The notes beneath the pieces were generated by a model, which saw only the letters and a list, made by a program, of their open reading frames with translations, searched no databases and was not told the DNA's origin. The position numbers were made by a program, and so were the translations under genes. Positions 10,601 through 21,930 of a stretch of DNA of 64,000 nt are shown piece after piece. The stretch spans positions 1,922,001-1,986,000 of the forward strand of contig JAUKUA010000003.1 in NCBI GenBank assembly GCA_030549175.1, read 5' to 3'. The stretch comes from Lasiosphaeris hirsuta (taxonomy: Eukaryota; Ascomycota; Sordariomycetes; Sordariales; Lasiosphaeriaceae). Position 1 is the first letter of the stretch, and every line of letters begins with the position of its first letter.

Positions 10601-12855
10601 GTGCATCAAAGACTCAAGATCCCTAAGATATCGTATCTCAATCTTGTTATACACGATCAGGCTTTTTGTTGTCGTGTCAGAGACTGTGGCAAAACCCGCC
10701 CAGAACATGTCCCATTGCCAAAATGTATTTTTGGCATTTCCATTCCAGACAAGTCGTTATTCTTCTGGTGGCGGTGTACCATGTGCTAAATATGCAACAC
10801 AGTGTTGGTGTTGATTCTTGTCCGAGCGACCTATGAGCTGAAATGGGCGTCGATTGGGTCCAGGTCTTATCAAGCAACTAGTTGAAAGCCAAGCCCTCCA
10901 ATTACTGATGTTACACATGTAATAGCACAGCAACGAGCATGTTTTATAATGCATGCACTAATTTACGATAACAGACACTTTTACAAGTGGTATGTCGACC
11001 TCAATTATGGACCTCGGCTTCCACAGCAAGATGCCTAAGAAAGCCGTGGTGAGTAATGGGACAGGAATTTCATCTTCCTGAACACAAAAAGCGATAGAAA
11101 CCATGGAGAACTTGGTAAATTCGATGTGAACGGTCAGGAGTGAAAGGAGTTACTGGTGTTGGTTAATCAACAAAGGATCACCATGCCTGCCCAAGCAAAG
11201 CAAATACGCAGCTTAGCAAGCCTTGCAGGTCGAGTGATGTGAGCGTGCTCAATAAAACCGGCCCATCGGAACAACTGCGATATGCTGCAGAACCGAAACT
11301 GGTGTTGCGACGCACATACCACCCTTAGGTGGCCTGCACAGAGGATGGGAGAGGATGTTGGAGTAAGATAAGAAGAAATAGTTGGGTGGGAATTGGAGGG
11401 GGAAGAATTCTTTAAATACAAAATCAAAGCAAAGGGTGGAGACTAAATCTCTTTTTTGTGGGGTTGCTCAAGTCCCCCCCCCTCACTCATCAGTGTCTGT
11501 AACCCGCTACGCACTGTTATGGAGCACTGCTATACGTTGGGAATGCTAGTTGCATCATCGTTTGACAGCCGAAACCTTGTGTGTTGGTGTCTCGGGTGCC
11601 AACAGCCACATGCTTCATGATATATTTGTCGGGCTCGAGTCTAGCAGGTGGTGTCAATAAGGAGGCATTTATCCCCCAAAGCCTTGAAAACGAGGTATAA
11701 AATCCTCTGGGGCTGTATCAGCAGTATGTATGTTTCAACTATTACTGTTTTGTTGTCAAGTAAAAGTCTTGTGGTCAATGAAGAGGTCCTGCTGCTGTTG
11801 GCACTCCGGGCCGTCTCGCCCAAAACCTGAAAGTCTGTCACATGTGTTTGAGTGGTGGCACTTTATGCACCAAGCGGTATTAATGACGAGCTTAAGCTAG
11901 GGTGTAGCTGCATAGTCTTGGTACCTTGCGTAAATCGCCTATGCGCACGCGACGGGATGTGTTGATAAAGTTCCCGTTTCCCTTCACTCTAACGTGCCTC
12001 AAATTTCTCAGGACTGCTATCGGAGCTGAGCTCACGCCGACGAGCTGAAACGAAACCGGAGTTGCTGCGCTGACCAACAGTTCGTCGCCAGCAAGCAAGG
12101 GAAAGCGCAACCCAGATCGGAAACTGCCGATGACGAACGGGAGCTGCAGCCACCGATCTGAACACGTGAAAATAATTGCGGACACGCCCAAAATTTTAGC
12201 TGGGCAAAGATAGCGCTGCTGCCGGGACACTCTGGGCATCGAAAGAGCTAAACAGTACGCACTCGACAAAACCCACCAACCCACCGCCATCCTCACCATC
12301 CCCAGACTCCAAGATCGGCATTGAATTGCAGACCGCCACCAGCTGCTCCTCTTCCCCTCCTGCAACTTCCCACCCGCTTCCCACCCGATGCACACGACGC
12401 ACAAAACCACTTGATCAGACGAGAAACATTGGCGAATCGGCATCGAAGCAGCACTCCCGCCTTCCCACCCTCCCTGCCTGACAACCAAAACCTGCCACCA
12501 ACACCAACACCAGAAACCTCCCGATTTCGACCGCCCGATTGACCCGTCGACCCTTCGCCTTTGCTGCTGCCGAGGTCGCTGGAAAGGTTGCTGCCAGAGA
12601 ACTCCATACCAGCTTTCAACCGACCGACTCTCTGCCTGGGGCTGCCACCCGCGAACGCCTCCCCCGCGAACGCCTTAATCGCCTCTGCCTAGGCTGCACA
12701 GTGGCTGCAAGGCTGCCCTTCTCCGTTCCCGACAGCCGCCTCCGACCGCCGAGCGACAACTACCTCTCTCCCGAATCAGTGTTACCAGCGTCGCAAATAC
12801 CGCGCGCTGCTCACTCGACGAGGCAGCGGGCGAGCACGCATCGCCCGCCGCAATC
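10601..12855. other. Long intergenic region upstream of ICE2
   Basis: About 2.2 kb without a supported gene. The last about 550 bases before ICE2 are C/T-rich (for example 12321-12500) as in fungal 5' leaders. A C9 tract lies near 11474. Small ORFs throughout look random. Confidence 0.5.
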
Positions 12856-14223
12856 ATGGTGTGGATCATCAGCGCCTTCTCGAGCGCCGTATTTCTCCTG
12901 AGCATCGTGCTCTCCATCCCCATCGCCTTCGATGTAGGCGGCCGCGATGCCGGTCTGGCGTACTCGCTGTCGCTCTTTAGCTTCTACGTATTTTACAGCG
13001 CCAGCAAGCTCCTGACACCTGAACGGTCGCGTGTGCGCTGGTTCTTCACAACTCTTGTTGGGTGGTCGCAGTGGATTGTCCTCCCCGCCCTCCTAATCTG
13101 GGCTCTCAACCGCTTCTCAGTCGATGCCGGGACCGACTGGGTGTCGCGTACCCTCTCGCAAGTTACAGCACGACACAAGCCGAGCAGCTGGTGGGAGTGG
13201 TTCTTTGGCCAGGAAGGGTTTGTGGAGACGGTCGCCCTGGGAGGATGGGACAATACACTAAGCTACTCGAGCCCCGTTTTCCAGCTGCTGGAAGGTTTCT
13301 GTAGCTTGCTAGTCATCCAAGCCGCCGGGCAGATTACGAGGTGGTTAGTCAACCGTGGTAGAAGTGACACTTGGGTTGTGAGTACTTGTGGCTCCAAATG
13401 TAGAACTGTCCCAATTGCTGACAATGCGCAGATCATACTACTCGTGTTCTCTGGGTCTATCATTTCTAGCGCGGTATACTTCCTCTGGAGGGTCGCGCGC
13501 TTCCCACAAATCGGTAACCTTGACGCTACCCTCATCGGCGTTACCATGACTTCTGCTGTCTTCCTCTGTGCCTTTGGGATAGGGAGTGGGCGCGGCAACC
13601 CCGTCGAGTCCTCACTTCTCTTTGCGTACATCGTCCTCTGCGTCTACCAAATATTTACCGACTACCAGCCCTCTGCCGAGGCAGTGGCAGCAGCAGAACA
13701 CGCCGCGGCCTCACAACCGGATTTCCCGCCACTACCTCCCATTATCATGGCCTCGTACTCGACGCTATTACACATGCTCAGCAGCCTTCCGTCAGTCGTG
13801 AACTCATCATTCCAGTTCCTCTATGCCGCATTTCAGACCATCACACCGAGCGTCATCATCTCGCTGACGTACCGCATCATCGTTTTCTACTGCGCTACGA
13901 GGATCATTCCGGCGGTTCGGGAGTCGGGGGCGCAGGCGATTATGGAGGAGCCTAGCTTTGAGGATAACGATGGTGCAAACCGCCTACTTGGTTTCCTCAG
14001 CTGGTTCTCGCCGTCGATGCTGATCGCGGTGTACACGAGTTTGCTGCTGCAACACTTTACCGTGTCAAATCTGGGCGATGATGTGGGCTGGACGCTACGC
14101 GCTGGCGATGCCGGTGGAAGCACGTGGCGGTGGATCAACATTACCGCAACGATGGGACTCTACGCTATTGAGTTGTACTTGGGTGGTGATAATGACGGAG
14201 GGGCGCACTGGAAAACAGACTAA
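12856..14223 (+). CDS. ICE2: ICE2-family integral ER membrane protein
   Basis: Exons 12856-13377 and 13432-14223 give 437 residues. The start is the first ATG of the open frame and opens directly into a membrane span (MVWIISAFSSAVFLLSIVLS). The protein is polytopic, with about eight to ten hydrophobic segments. Family-like stretches include FDVGGRDAGLAYSLSLF, LLEGFCSLLVIQAAGQ and SLTYRIIVFYCATRIIPA. Yeast Ice2 shapes cortical ER and links ER membrane to lipid droplets and phospholipid synthesis. The intron (13378-13431, GTGAGT..GCAG) is 54 nt with no in-frame stop, so an unspliced message would still read through and add 18 residues. I treat it as an intron because the boundaries are canonical, a CTGAC branch is present, and the inserted residues are hydrophilic inside a membrane region. 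Confidence 0.88.
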   Translation: MVWIISAFSSAVFLLSIVLSIPIAFDVGGRDAGLAYSLSLFSFYVFYSASKLLTPERSRVRWFFTTLVGWSQWIVLPALLIWALNRFSVDAGTDWVSRTLSQVTARHKPSSWWEWFFGQEGFVETVALGGWDNTLSYSSPVFQLLEGFCSLLVIQAAGQITRWLVNRGRSDTWVVSTCGSKCRTVPIADNAQIILLVFSGSIISSAVYFLWRVARFPQIGNLDATLIGVTMTSAVFLCAFGIGSGRGNPVESSLLFAYIVLCVYQIFTDYQPSAEAVAAAEHAAASQPDFPPLPPIIMASYSTLLHMLSSLPSVVNSSFQFLYAAFQTITPSVIISLTYRIIVFYCATRIIPAVRESGAQAIMEEPSFEDNDGANRLLGFLSWFSPSMLIAVYTSLLLQHFTVSNLGDDVGWTLRAGDAGGSTWRWINITATMGLYAIELYLGGDNDGGAHWKTD

Positions 14224-16266
14224 ATGCGCGACGAAGGCGGAGCAATGTGCAGAAGATGGATCCGATGAGCATCGATATGGGAAGTATGGAGATGGTCAAC
14301 TCGACGTCAAGCGTACTTCCTTGACTTGTTGGGAACTAATCGATACGATATCAACCACATGGGGCACCTGAGCGAATGAGGCGGCCTCCTGGAAAGCATG
14401 GTCGCAGGTGTGGGGAGGACACAACGATACCCAGAAGGCAGTCGACTGCCCGAACTGCCCGAAGACGAGGTCCGACACCCGAGACATCGGACAGAATGGC
14501 AATAATTCAAGCTGCGCAGCCCACCAGATATTTGGGAGGGAGGATTTGAGTATTTTTCTTCTTTTCGTTTCTGGGCCGCTATCAAAGCATGCGTTCCTGA
14601 GCGGGGTTTGCATGGTAAATTACATCCCCTGTTTCTTCTTTCGCGAAGAGACTCAGCATCGGCGAGACTTGTTTTCTTGCACGACCTTATCGACTCTGGG
14701 GATCATATTTTACTTATTTATTTTCTTTTGTTCTGACTAGGCCTGGAACAAAGATATCCGGAGCCCGATCATCGACTACTTAAACAACGCAATAAGACTG
14801 GGAACTGGGAACTAGGAGCTGGCACACTGGGTTAGGTCGGATTATTGGACTTGGTCTGGACTGGACTGGATCGGGGCAGCGGTGGCAAGGTTTTATCTTA
14901 TCCCATCGTACCACCCGACCACTACAACTACACTACACAGCGAATGGCGTTATTGGATCAATGGGGCGGTCAGGGGGCTGTCTGTGGCTGACTACCCTTG
15001 AGCATTATTCTTTGTTTTTGTCTCAAGTATCTGTGCTGGGTGTGTAGGTTTCATGCCAGCAGCGAGAGTTCGCAGATCAACATGTTGTGTTGTGAATGCT
15101 GAGGGCTTTGGAATATTGTGTGAGTGTGCGTGCGTGGTGCAACTGTGGAGTCCGTGATACTTCTAGCTTTTGCTCTTGAGAATTGGGATGCATGGGAGGG
15201 AAAGTACACCTTGATTTGATTCAGGAGCATGTTTTGGGGCCTTGGAAACACATCTTTGGTACCTGAAAAGGTAATATCTAGCATCCAGAAACGGAGTCAG
15301 TAAATACGAGAGGGTATGTACTACAGTCTAGCCCTTGGTGATTTCTCAGCGACCAGCTTCGCTGAATCGAATGCAGTAAAACAATTCTCTCTTTGGACAC
15401 CGGATTATCAGGAATGTTTCCCCAAAACTACAAGGCAGGGCAAGCTATGCATAAAACCGGAGAACTGGTTTTGTTTTTATCGTCGCCTTGTCCGGGGAGG
15501 AAGAATGGGGGGGGGGGGGGGGGGGGTCAAAAGCCCCACCTTCTCAATCCAGAGATCACGGTCAATCTTACTGGTTCGCTTGCTAAGCAGCGCCAGGGTT
15601 AGGACGTCCGAGGCTGCCGGTGTCTTTCTTCAGCAAACCTCCAGCACTCACCTCGTCAAGAAAATGTTGATAATTGATACTTCAACACACCAAAACGATC
15701 TTTCGGAGGAGAAAAAATACCAGCAGAATTGACTTGACATACGATTGCATTGTGTGTCTTACACTCATGATATACTCGGATGCGGCTTCAACAGCTTGAT
15801 TTGAGCTTGTGTGATGGACCCTTTGAAATGGTGACCCCGGAAGCATTTTTATTGCATCAACTACTTATTGAAGCGCTCAGCCAAAATTGAAGAACAACCC
15901 CGTCATTAGAACCGGGCTGTCATATCCAACAAAAAAGCGCTGGAATACACCTAGCAACCAGTGCAGATGCTGGAACCTGTCTTCTCAATGCGGGCCGAGC
16001 CGTACTTTCCCTCGAGGGTTTTGATCCAGCACATGTTTGAGGCATACACCAATCAGACAACAGTCCCGGGGGGTCGAGAATCTTGTCTCTACTTCTGGAC
16101 AGCCTTGACATGTTATCTCTTCACTTTCACATCGACCCGGACATCACCAACAAGCATTACGATCCGCACACTCGTTAATTTTGGTTATGTTGATGTCAGC
16201 TTCTCCCATCCAGGTGTCAATTATTGGCTGTTACCAGTATCTGTGGTACATCCAACTGCATTTACA
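14224..16266. other. Intergenic region downstream of ICE2
   Basis: About 2 kb with no recognised gene. It contains a G20 tract (15507-15526). Open frames at 14408-14740, 15316-15732 and 15961-16431 have no protein-like features. Confidence 0.45.
15507..15526. repeat. Homopolymer G20
   Basis: Twenty consecutive G on the plus strand in non-coding sequence. Read directly. Confidence 0.9.
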
Positions 16267-17064
16267 ATGGCCGGCAATGACTCCGACCACGAAACTCCCG
16301 GAGATCAGGATAAGAAGCCTGGCGCCGAAAAAAAACAGAATCAGCTTCATACTAAACGACGATGGGCCTACAGCTGTAAAACTCGTCGAGCCCGAGCCAA
16401 AACTTCCGACACCATCACTCGATTCCCCTAAACCCCCCCCACAAAGTCTAATCCGACTCCAGAACAGCCTAAGAAGCGCGGCGGGGAGTCCACGGACTCT
16501 GAAGATGACGGAGAGCTGGATCAGCCGAAGCGGAGGAGGCTGGATGGCAGCACGGACCAGCAGAGTGACCGTATTGAAGCTGGCCAACCTACACCAGATG
16601 GCGATTCCACCGAGAAGGATAACCATGCCGGTGACGACGATTCAACCAAGAAGAGTAACTCTGGCGATTACAATTCCACCGGAAAGGATAACTCTGACGA
16701 CAGATAGTCCAGCGCACTGAAAGCAGAGCGGGCCGATTTGCGGGGGGGGGGGGCTGGAATCAGCCGAGTTAGCACATAAGTTTCACAATATAATTAGCCA
16801 GCTGAGAAGTCGGACTAAGGATAATTGACTAGTGACTGACGACCCACCGCCGGTCCGAGTAACTTGAGTGACAGAGTGGAACAGAGCGATAATACAAACC
16901 AGCAGAGTAATGAGACTGAAGACTCGGATGATAAAACCAGCCGGGGCTCGGACGTGAAGGTGAAAAGGGAGTATAAAGTTGAGGGGAAGATGATAAACAA
17001 AAGTACAAAGGAGCTACTTGAATCTATTGACGGGGGGGATGGACCGGCAAAGTGTTTGGACTGA
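16267..17064 (+). pseudogene. Frameshifted acidic low-complexity gene
   Basis: ATG 16267 opens a hydrophilic frame (MAGNDSDHETPGDQDKKPG). After an A8 run (16328-16335) the protein-like sequence moves to the next frame (ISFILNDDGPTAVKLVEPEP). After a C8 run (16433-16440) it returns to the first frame (KKRGGESTDSEDDGELDQPK) and ends at TAG 16705. In the literal frame there is a TAA after 54 codons. The distal part has three imperfect units of 11-12 codons (STEKDNHAGD, STKKSNSGD, STGKDNSDD; about 16598-16703). A similar acidic open stretch with no ATG occupies 16840-17064 (NETEDSDDKTSRGSDVKVKR). No known family. It could be a decaying gene or an intact one with homopolymer sequencing errors. Confidence 0.4.
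16742..16753. repeat. Homopolymer G12
   Basis: Twelve consecutive G between the two acidic open stretches. Read directly. Confidence 0.9.
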
Positions 17065-17093
17065 CGGTGGCCAACCCATGGCAGATAACACTG

Positions 17094-17342
17094 TCATAAA
17101 CAACAAGAGACCTCTCCCTCCCTTCCCCCCCCCGGTAAGGAAATGCTTCTTATGATTTCATCGTCGCCATCAGCGGGGTTCCTGACCTCCCGAGCAAGGA
17201 ACACAACCTGGGAGAACACAAAATAGGGCAAGTACGGCCAGTCTTTCTCTGGGACAGGAAACAGGAAGACCTTATGGATGACGACAGCAATGGCTTTGGG
17301 GATGAAGAACACGAGGGAGAGACTGAGAGCCTGCCACGCCAT
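17094..17342 (-). CDS. Unassigned short ORF with hydrophobic N-terminus
   Basis: An 82-codon minus-strand ORF with ATG at 17342 and a C-ending codon preference like the real genes nearby. The N-terminal half is hydrophobic (MAWQALSLSLVFFIPKAIAV), then KDWPYLPYFVFSQVVFLARE, then an acidic end. No family is recognised. The opposite strand (17274-17588) is also open and acidic, so the strand is not certain. It may be a fragment of a larger degraded gene. Confidence 0.25.
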   Translation of the reverse strand: MAWQALSLSLVFFIPKAIAVVIHKVFLFPVPEKDWPYLPYFVFSQVVFLAREVRNPADGDDEIIRSISLPGGGREGEVSCCL

Positions 17343-19049
17343 CGGTCAAGACAATGCCCACCTGTTATGCCACGCCACCTGTTATCTGATTTTTGGCAGC
17401 GAGAAATAGCGAGGTTATTGGCATACTATGATGTCGGGTTGACCACTTGCGTACAAAACTCGATGTCGTCCACTCCTATTCCACTGACAATCGTTTTTGA
17501 GTTGAGCTACGTGAGAACTTCCCAACAATACACGGACAGTGCCATGCATGGCGGGGTGTTGTATGCACAGCGGGAGGAATGCTGGTGAACTCTTCTCCGG
17601 CACATACTGGTTGGCCAAGAAGCTTGCAAAGGGTCGGAAATATCACCCCCCTTCTGTATAAAAACTTTGCCTCACTATTACGCAGACCAGCCGTTGGGGG
17701 GTATATTATGCCGGCCTCCACGCATATGGACTACCGTGGGAGTGCACATGATATGGCTCGGTTCCGAATGGGCAGGAGGCAGCTTGGTATTCCGCCTTGT
17801 TTCTCGGAGTACGATGCCCCTTTTGCACATTATGAGCCAAGTCCATCATCATCCAAACGCTTTGGTTGAGAAACACTGTATGATGTGTGCCATGCCAAAC
17901 AGAAGGCAGAATGCTGAAAATTTTTGCTCAGATAATTATGCCCCGCAATATGTCGTTGATGCAAGGGCCCTGCTCCCTATGGTTCGCTCGCCTCGCGGGT
18001 TCTGATTCGGTATCCCGACCTACACACTACAGATCATATATGCCAACCACATTCGGGGGTCGCGGTGGCAAATTCCCGTGCCTGTCGAGCATATCGTGCA
18101 AAGCAAAAGGCCACCACATGAACCGCCATTGGCAGCCTGTCCATCCAGGAAAGCCTGCTAGCCGGCTGCACGCCATCAACCTGCCGGCCCAGGAAAAGCC
18201 ACGTCAGGTACTCAGGGGTTCATTCGCCCGACGACTCCCTCTCCAATTCGAGGCGGCCTGGATGACTGCCGGCCGGCAACGGGATTGCCCCTTTTTCTTT
18301 CGGGAGGTGGCTGCCTTTCGAAGCACCACCACCTCGTCAACTTCGTTACGCGTGGCTCTTTTGCTCGACTTGGATCAACGTGCGACGAAACCCCAAACCG
18401 AGGACTAACCATTCGCATCCAAGCCATACTCTACATCGGATTTCATTCTCGCTCCCAAACCGGGCGCATCTCTGGAGTCGAGACCCCGTCACAAAATAAC
18501 GCACCACAAGGCCGAACACCACGGTATTATTGAAAGAAATAGCCACGAAATACCGAAGCCCCCGGGGATACCCCCTCAAGGGGCCCCCAACCGCCTCCAG
18601 ACAGGCCGTTTTCCATCTCTGTATCACCAAGGAGACGAATAAACCCCTCCCCCAAAGCGGGCAAAGGGGGCACAGGACATCAAGACGCACCTGCCTCTGT
18701 CGTACCGCCTACCGAAATCTTAAGACATGGTATTTCGAATCCAACGAACCCGCTCGCAGAGCTGTGGGCCTCGTCCGTGTAACTCCGAGTCGGCGCAGAG
18801 GATTTGGTGGCTGAATAATGGTCCCCCAGTTTAGGCGATTGATAAGGCAAGCCAGCCGTGTGTAAATTTTTTTTTCTGCTTGCGTGCGTACGTGCGTGTG
18901 TGTGGTGTGCGTGTACGCGTGTGTGATGGGAAAGCCGCCAATTACTAAATGAAGCCTTCCCGGCGCTGTGGTGTTAGAACATGAGGGGCAGCCAGGAACA
19001 CCACCTACCGGCTGCCATTGGGCGCCCATTGCAATATTGTCAGCCAGCG
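17343..19049. other. Gene-poor region
   Basis: No supported gene. ORFs at 17579-17869 and 17887-18408 have no family features. A GT-rich microsatellite-like stretch lies at about 18880-18925. Confidence 0.4.
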
Positions 19050-20282
19050 TTACACTGGAACCGAATCAACCACCAAGTAAGATGAGATAACAACATGAGG
19101 AAAAAAGTTGCGGTGTAAGCACAGGATTTCAACCACCAACACGGTCGATACAACTGGTATCAAACCAAGATCCCATGGCAAGGCTGAAGAGGGCCCGTAT
19201 GATCCACAAAGTACGAGATCGACAGTAAGCCCTAGAGCACGGACTCGAGAGTGCACCGCGTATGAAGCCAGCAACACCAAGCCATGGCACATCCCTACCC
19301 CATCAGGCTGGCCTCCTATTACACTACTAGTGTGTATCGTGACCGAGCTGGCCAAACAATAACAACCTAGACGGTAAGGCGTCAAAAAGACCACGAGAGC
19401 AGCTTCAACCAAACCTAGGCGCGGTGGCAAAATCAACAACCCAGGGAAGGATCCCCACGGAGCGATAGAGGTAAAAAACCGGATTTTGGTTTCCCCAAAC
19501 ACCTTTCGTTCGTTCGTCCCATATCCCTGCGGAACGTACCGCCATCTCGAGTGCACAGGAAGCACATCATCCAGCACACATACATACCTAACCGTCACAT
19601 AACCCAAAGTACAGTACCTGGTGCAGTACGCAATCAAAGGCCACCATGGCACCCATCCCTCATTTGCCGACATGGGAGTTGTACAGTCCAGATAGAGAGA
19701 TAGGCATCGAAAAACAACCCCTCCCAATAAGTGTCCCCGCGACCTAGTTCGCCAGTTCTTCGTCACTAGCTGATAGGGCTGCATATTCGCCGTGTCACTG
19801 GACTGTCGCCAAATGAACATATGATCGAATGGTGTGAGGGGGGACCAATGGCTGTCCGGTCTGTGGCACCCGACACTTGCATCGAGCCGTCCGTCCGGAC
19901 AGAGGTCAACGCGAGAGCGGGAAAAGTGTGAGCATGAGACAGTTTTTGTTTGTTCCAGATACGCCAAGGGGGGAGCGAAGAAGTAGTGTATTGAGGGGAA
20001 TCTGGTGCCTCTAAATTTCGATGGGCGAGGCGGCAAAAAAAGTGAGGCGGACGGCGCACCTCGCCCAACGGACCAGTGAAAAGGGAAGGTCAAAACCGTC
20101 ACTTGGGCCCTAGTGGCTCGACGGATATGGCGGTGTAGGCCCAAAAAAAGGGATACTTGGTGACTCGATACGGGAGCCTCCTCAAATTGTAAACACACTT
20201 CAACTGGCCGGACTCGGCCGAGGCACCGATGGGAGCTGGGGGGGAAAAAACATAAATAAGGGCTACCGCCGCCATGCCTCAT
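19050..20282 (-). CDS. Orphan 410-codon ORF of unknown status
   Basis: A continuous minus-strand frame of 410 codons without introns, from ATG 20282 to a stop at 19050. The product is rich in Cys, His, Trp, Arg and Ser and matches no family I know. It overlaps the presumed promoter and leader of the plus-strand small conserved gene (start 20355). Its length is more than expected by chance at this base composition, but its composition is unlike neighbouring proteins. It could be a non-coding accident, an orphan gene or a decayed one. Confidence 0.2.
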   Translation of the reverse strand: MRHGGGSPYLCFFPPSSHRCLGRVRPVEVCLQFEEAPVSSHQVSLFLGLHRHIRRATRAQVTVLTFPFHWSVGRGAPSASLFLPPRPSKFRGTRFPSIHYFFAPPLAYLEQTKTVSCSHFSRSRVDLCPDGRLDASVGCHRPDSHWSPLTPFDHMFIWRQSSDTANMQPYQLVTKNWRTRSRGHLLGGVVFRCLSLYLDCTTPMSANEGWVPWWPLIAYCTRYCTLGYVTVRYVCVLDDVLPVHSRWRYVPQGYGTNERKVFGETKIRFFTSIAPWGSFPGLLILPPRLGLVEAALVVFLTPYRLGCYCLASSVTIHTSSVIGGQPDGVGMCHGLVLLASYAVHSRVRALGLTVDLVLCGSYGPSSALPWDLGLIPVVSTVLVVEILCLHRNFFPHVVISSYLVVDSVPV

Positions 20283-20354
20283 CGGAGCCCAAAAGCCGCA
20301 GCGGAACCAAGACCTTGGTTCATCGCGCAGACCCGCCGTGACCGCCCCAACAAC

Positions 20355-20872
20355 ATGTCGTCATCCTCCTCCTCCATGAACAAGTACTGGATCCCTCATC
20401 TGGATATCCACAAGAAAGTTATCACCCAGGAGTTGCAGTATTACCTTGGACCCGACGCGACCGTGAGGCCGTTTACCCGCGAGGTAGTTGCGAGATGATC
20501 CCTCTCAACTGCGATCTTGGACTGACGGGAGTGATATCAGGGAGAAGATGGGTTTTTAATCACCACGCCGGGTCCATGTCTGACCGATGTGAGCCAGAAG
20601 CCTTCGCGCACAACCAGAGCCTTGTCCCTCCCCCGATACTGACACGCCGCGTTCAGGAGCAGATCGACGACATATGCGTCAAGTCGAAGGAGATGTGGGA
20701 AAGGCAAGCGGCAGCGAGGGCATCTAGCAAGTCGGACAAGCCTCTGAAGCGACCCCTCCATCAACCGGTTGTCATATCAAAGGCGGGGAGTAGCGATTCG
20801 TCACGGCGGAGAAGAGACCACCGATGGCGCAACAGTTCCAGGAGTCGAGACGACGAGAGACGTCGAGCTTGA
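20355..20872 (+). CDS. Small conserved fungal protein with GEDGFLITTPGPCLTD core
   Basis: Exons 20355-20483, 20541-20588 and 20657-20872 give 130 residues. The core reads MNKYWIPHLDIHKKVITQEL, then YYLGPDATVRPFTRE joined by splicing to GEDGFLITTPGPCLTD and then to EQIDDICVKSKEMWERQ. That joined sequence is a layout I recall from short uncharacterised ascomycete proteins, which supports both introns (20484-20540, 20589-20656). The C-terminus is Ser/Arg-rich and basic (SSRRRRDHRWRNSSRSRD). The function is unknown. Translation could also start upstream in frame at 20274 or at the internal ATG 20376, which matches the conserved MNKYW. Confidence 0.8.
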
Positions 20873-21930
20873 ACTGCGGTGCCCAGACGTGGACAAGCGC
20901 TGAAAGGTGTCGATGGGACTGTTGGACAAGATTGCACCAGGTGTTTGACTTGGGCAGTTTCAAAGAAGTTGCATGTGGTCTCGCATGCAAAAGGGGAGCG
21001 CAGCACGTCGCGTACAGCCATTCCAGGGCCGTGACAGAAATAAAGACGAGGAAAGCATGGTGGAGGACAAATAAGGGGCCAGAATGCTTGACATTAGTCG
21101 CTGAAGGCGCATGGGCAATATTGAATCTGTGGTGCGGCATGGGGCGGTCGTGGAGTATGGCGGCGGACCAGCGAGATCTCGCCAGCTGGCGGTGCGTAAA
21201 GCCCAATGAACACCGCAGGACACCGGCAGGACGCCGAATTTTCCTATCTTCGGCGGATAACTGCATACGCACGTCGGATTATGCATCAGGGGAGAGGGCA
21301 AAGCTGAATTTTTAGCGGTCAATCACTCAGCAACCCAATTGGATTGCCTGCTAAGCTCCGCGCACACCCTAGACCGGCGAGAATAGATGGGGCGAAGCAA
21401 GAGATGCTGTGAGAATTTGATGTACTGCCATTCTGAACATTCTACCGTGAGGCAATTGTGGCAGTTTTGCAGTGGCTAGTGACGCTGCAACAGCGGAGTG
21501 GCCGCAACCGACCTCTCGGGACATTGATCAATCCAATCAAGAGGGGCTCCGTCGAGGTCAACGTGGAGCAGGTCTGGTTCCGAAGTGGTTCGAGTGGTAC
21601 GGCCGAGGGCACTCGCCTGGCAAATCGCATTGGTGAGTCCTGGGCTAGGCGTAGCAAAGGAGTCGACCTCTGCATGACGGACAGCGCCCAAGGACAGCCA
21701 AGATCAAGGCCCTGTTGTAGAAGGGGTTACAGCATATGCCGTAACACTGGACTGGAGCCTTTGGTTGATGTTGCTGGGAAGCTATCTTGTTGAGGCTGCA
21801 GGGGCTATCGGGAAGCGCGGGACGGAAGGGAAGAATCCACGTGTGTGTCGCAGCACGACTGGCGAGAGTGCTGGTGTCATGTTTAGGAGCTCGGTGCATT
21901 GTGTCTAGTTGAGGCCGCCTTGGGTTTGGC
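20873..21930. other. Convergent intergenic region
   Basis: Lies between the 3' ends of the small conserved gene and TEN1. No coding or RNA feature was recognised. Confidence 0.45.
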
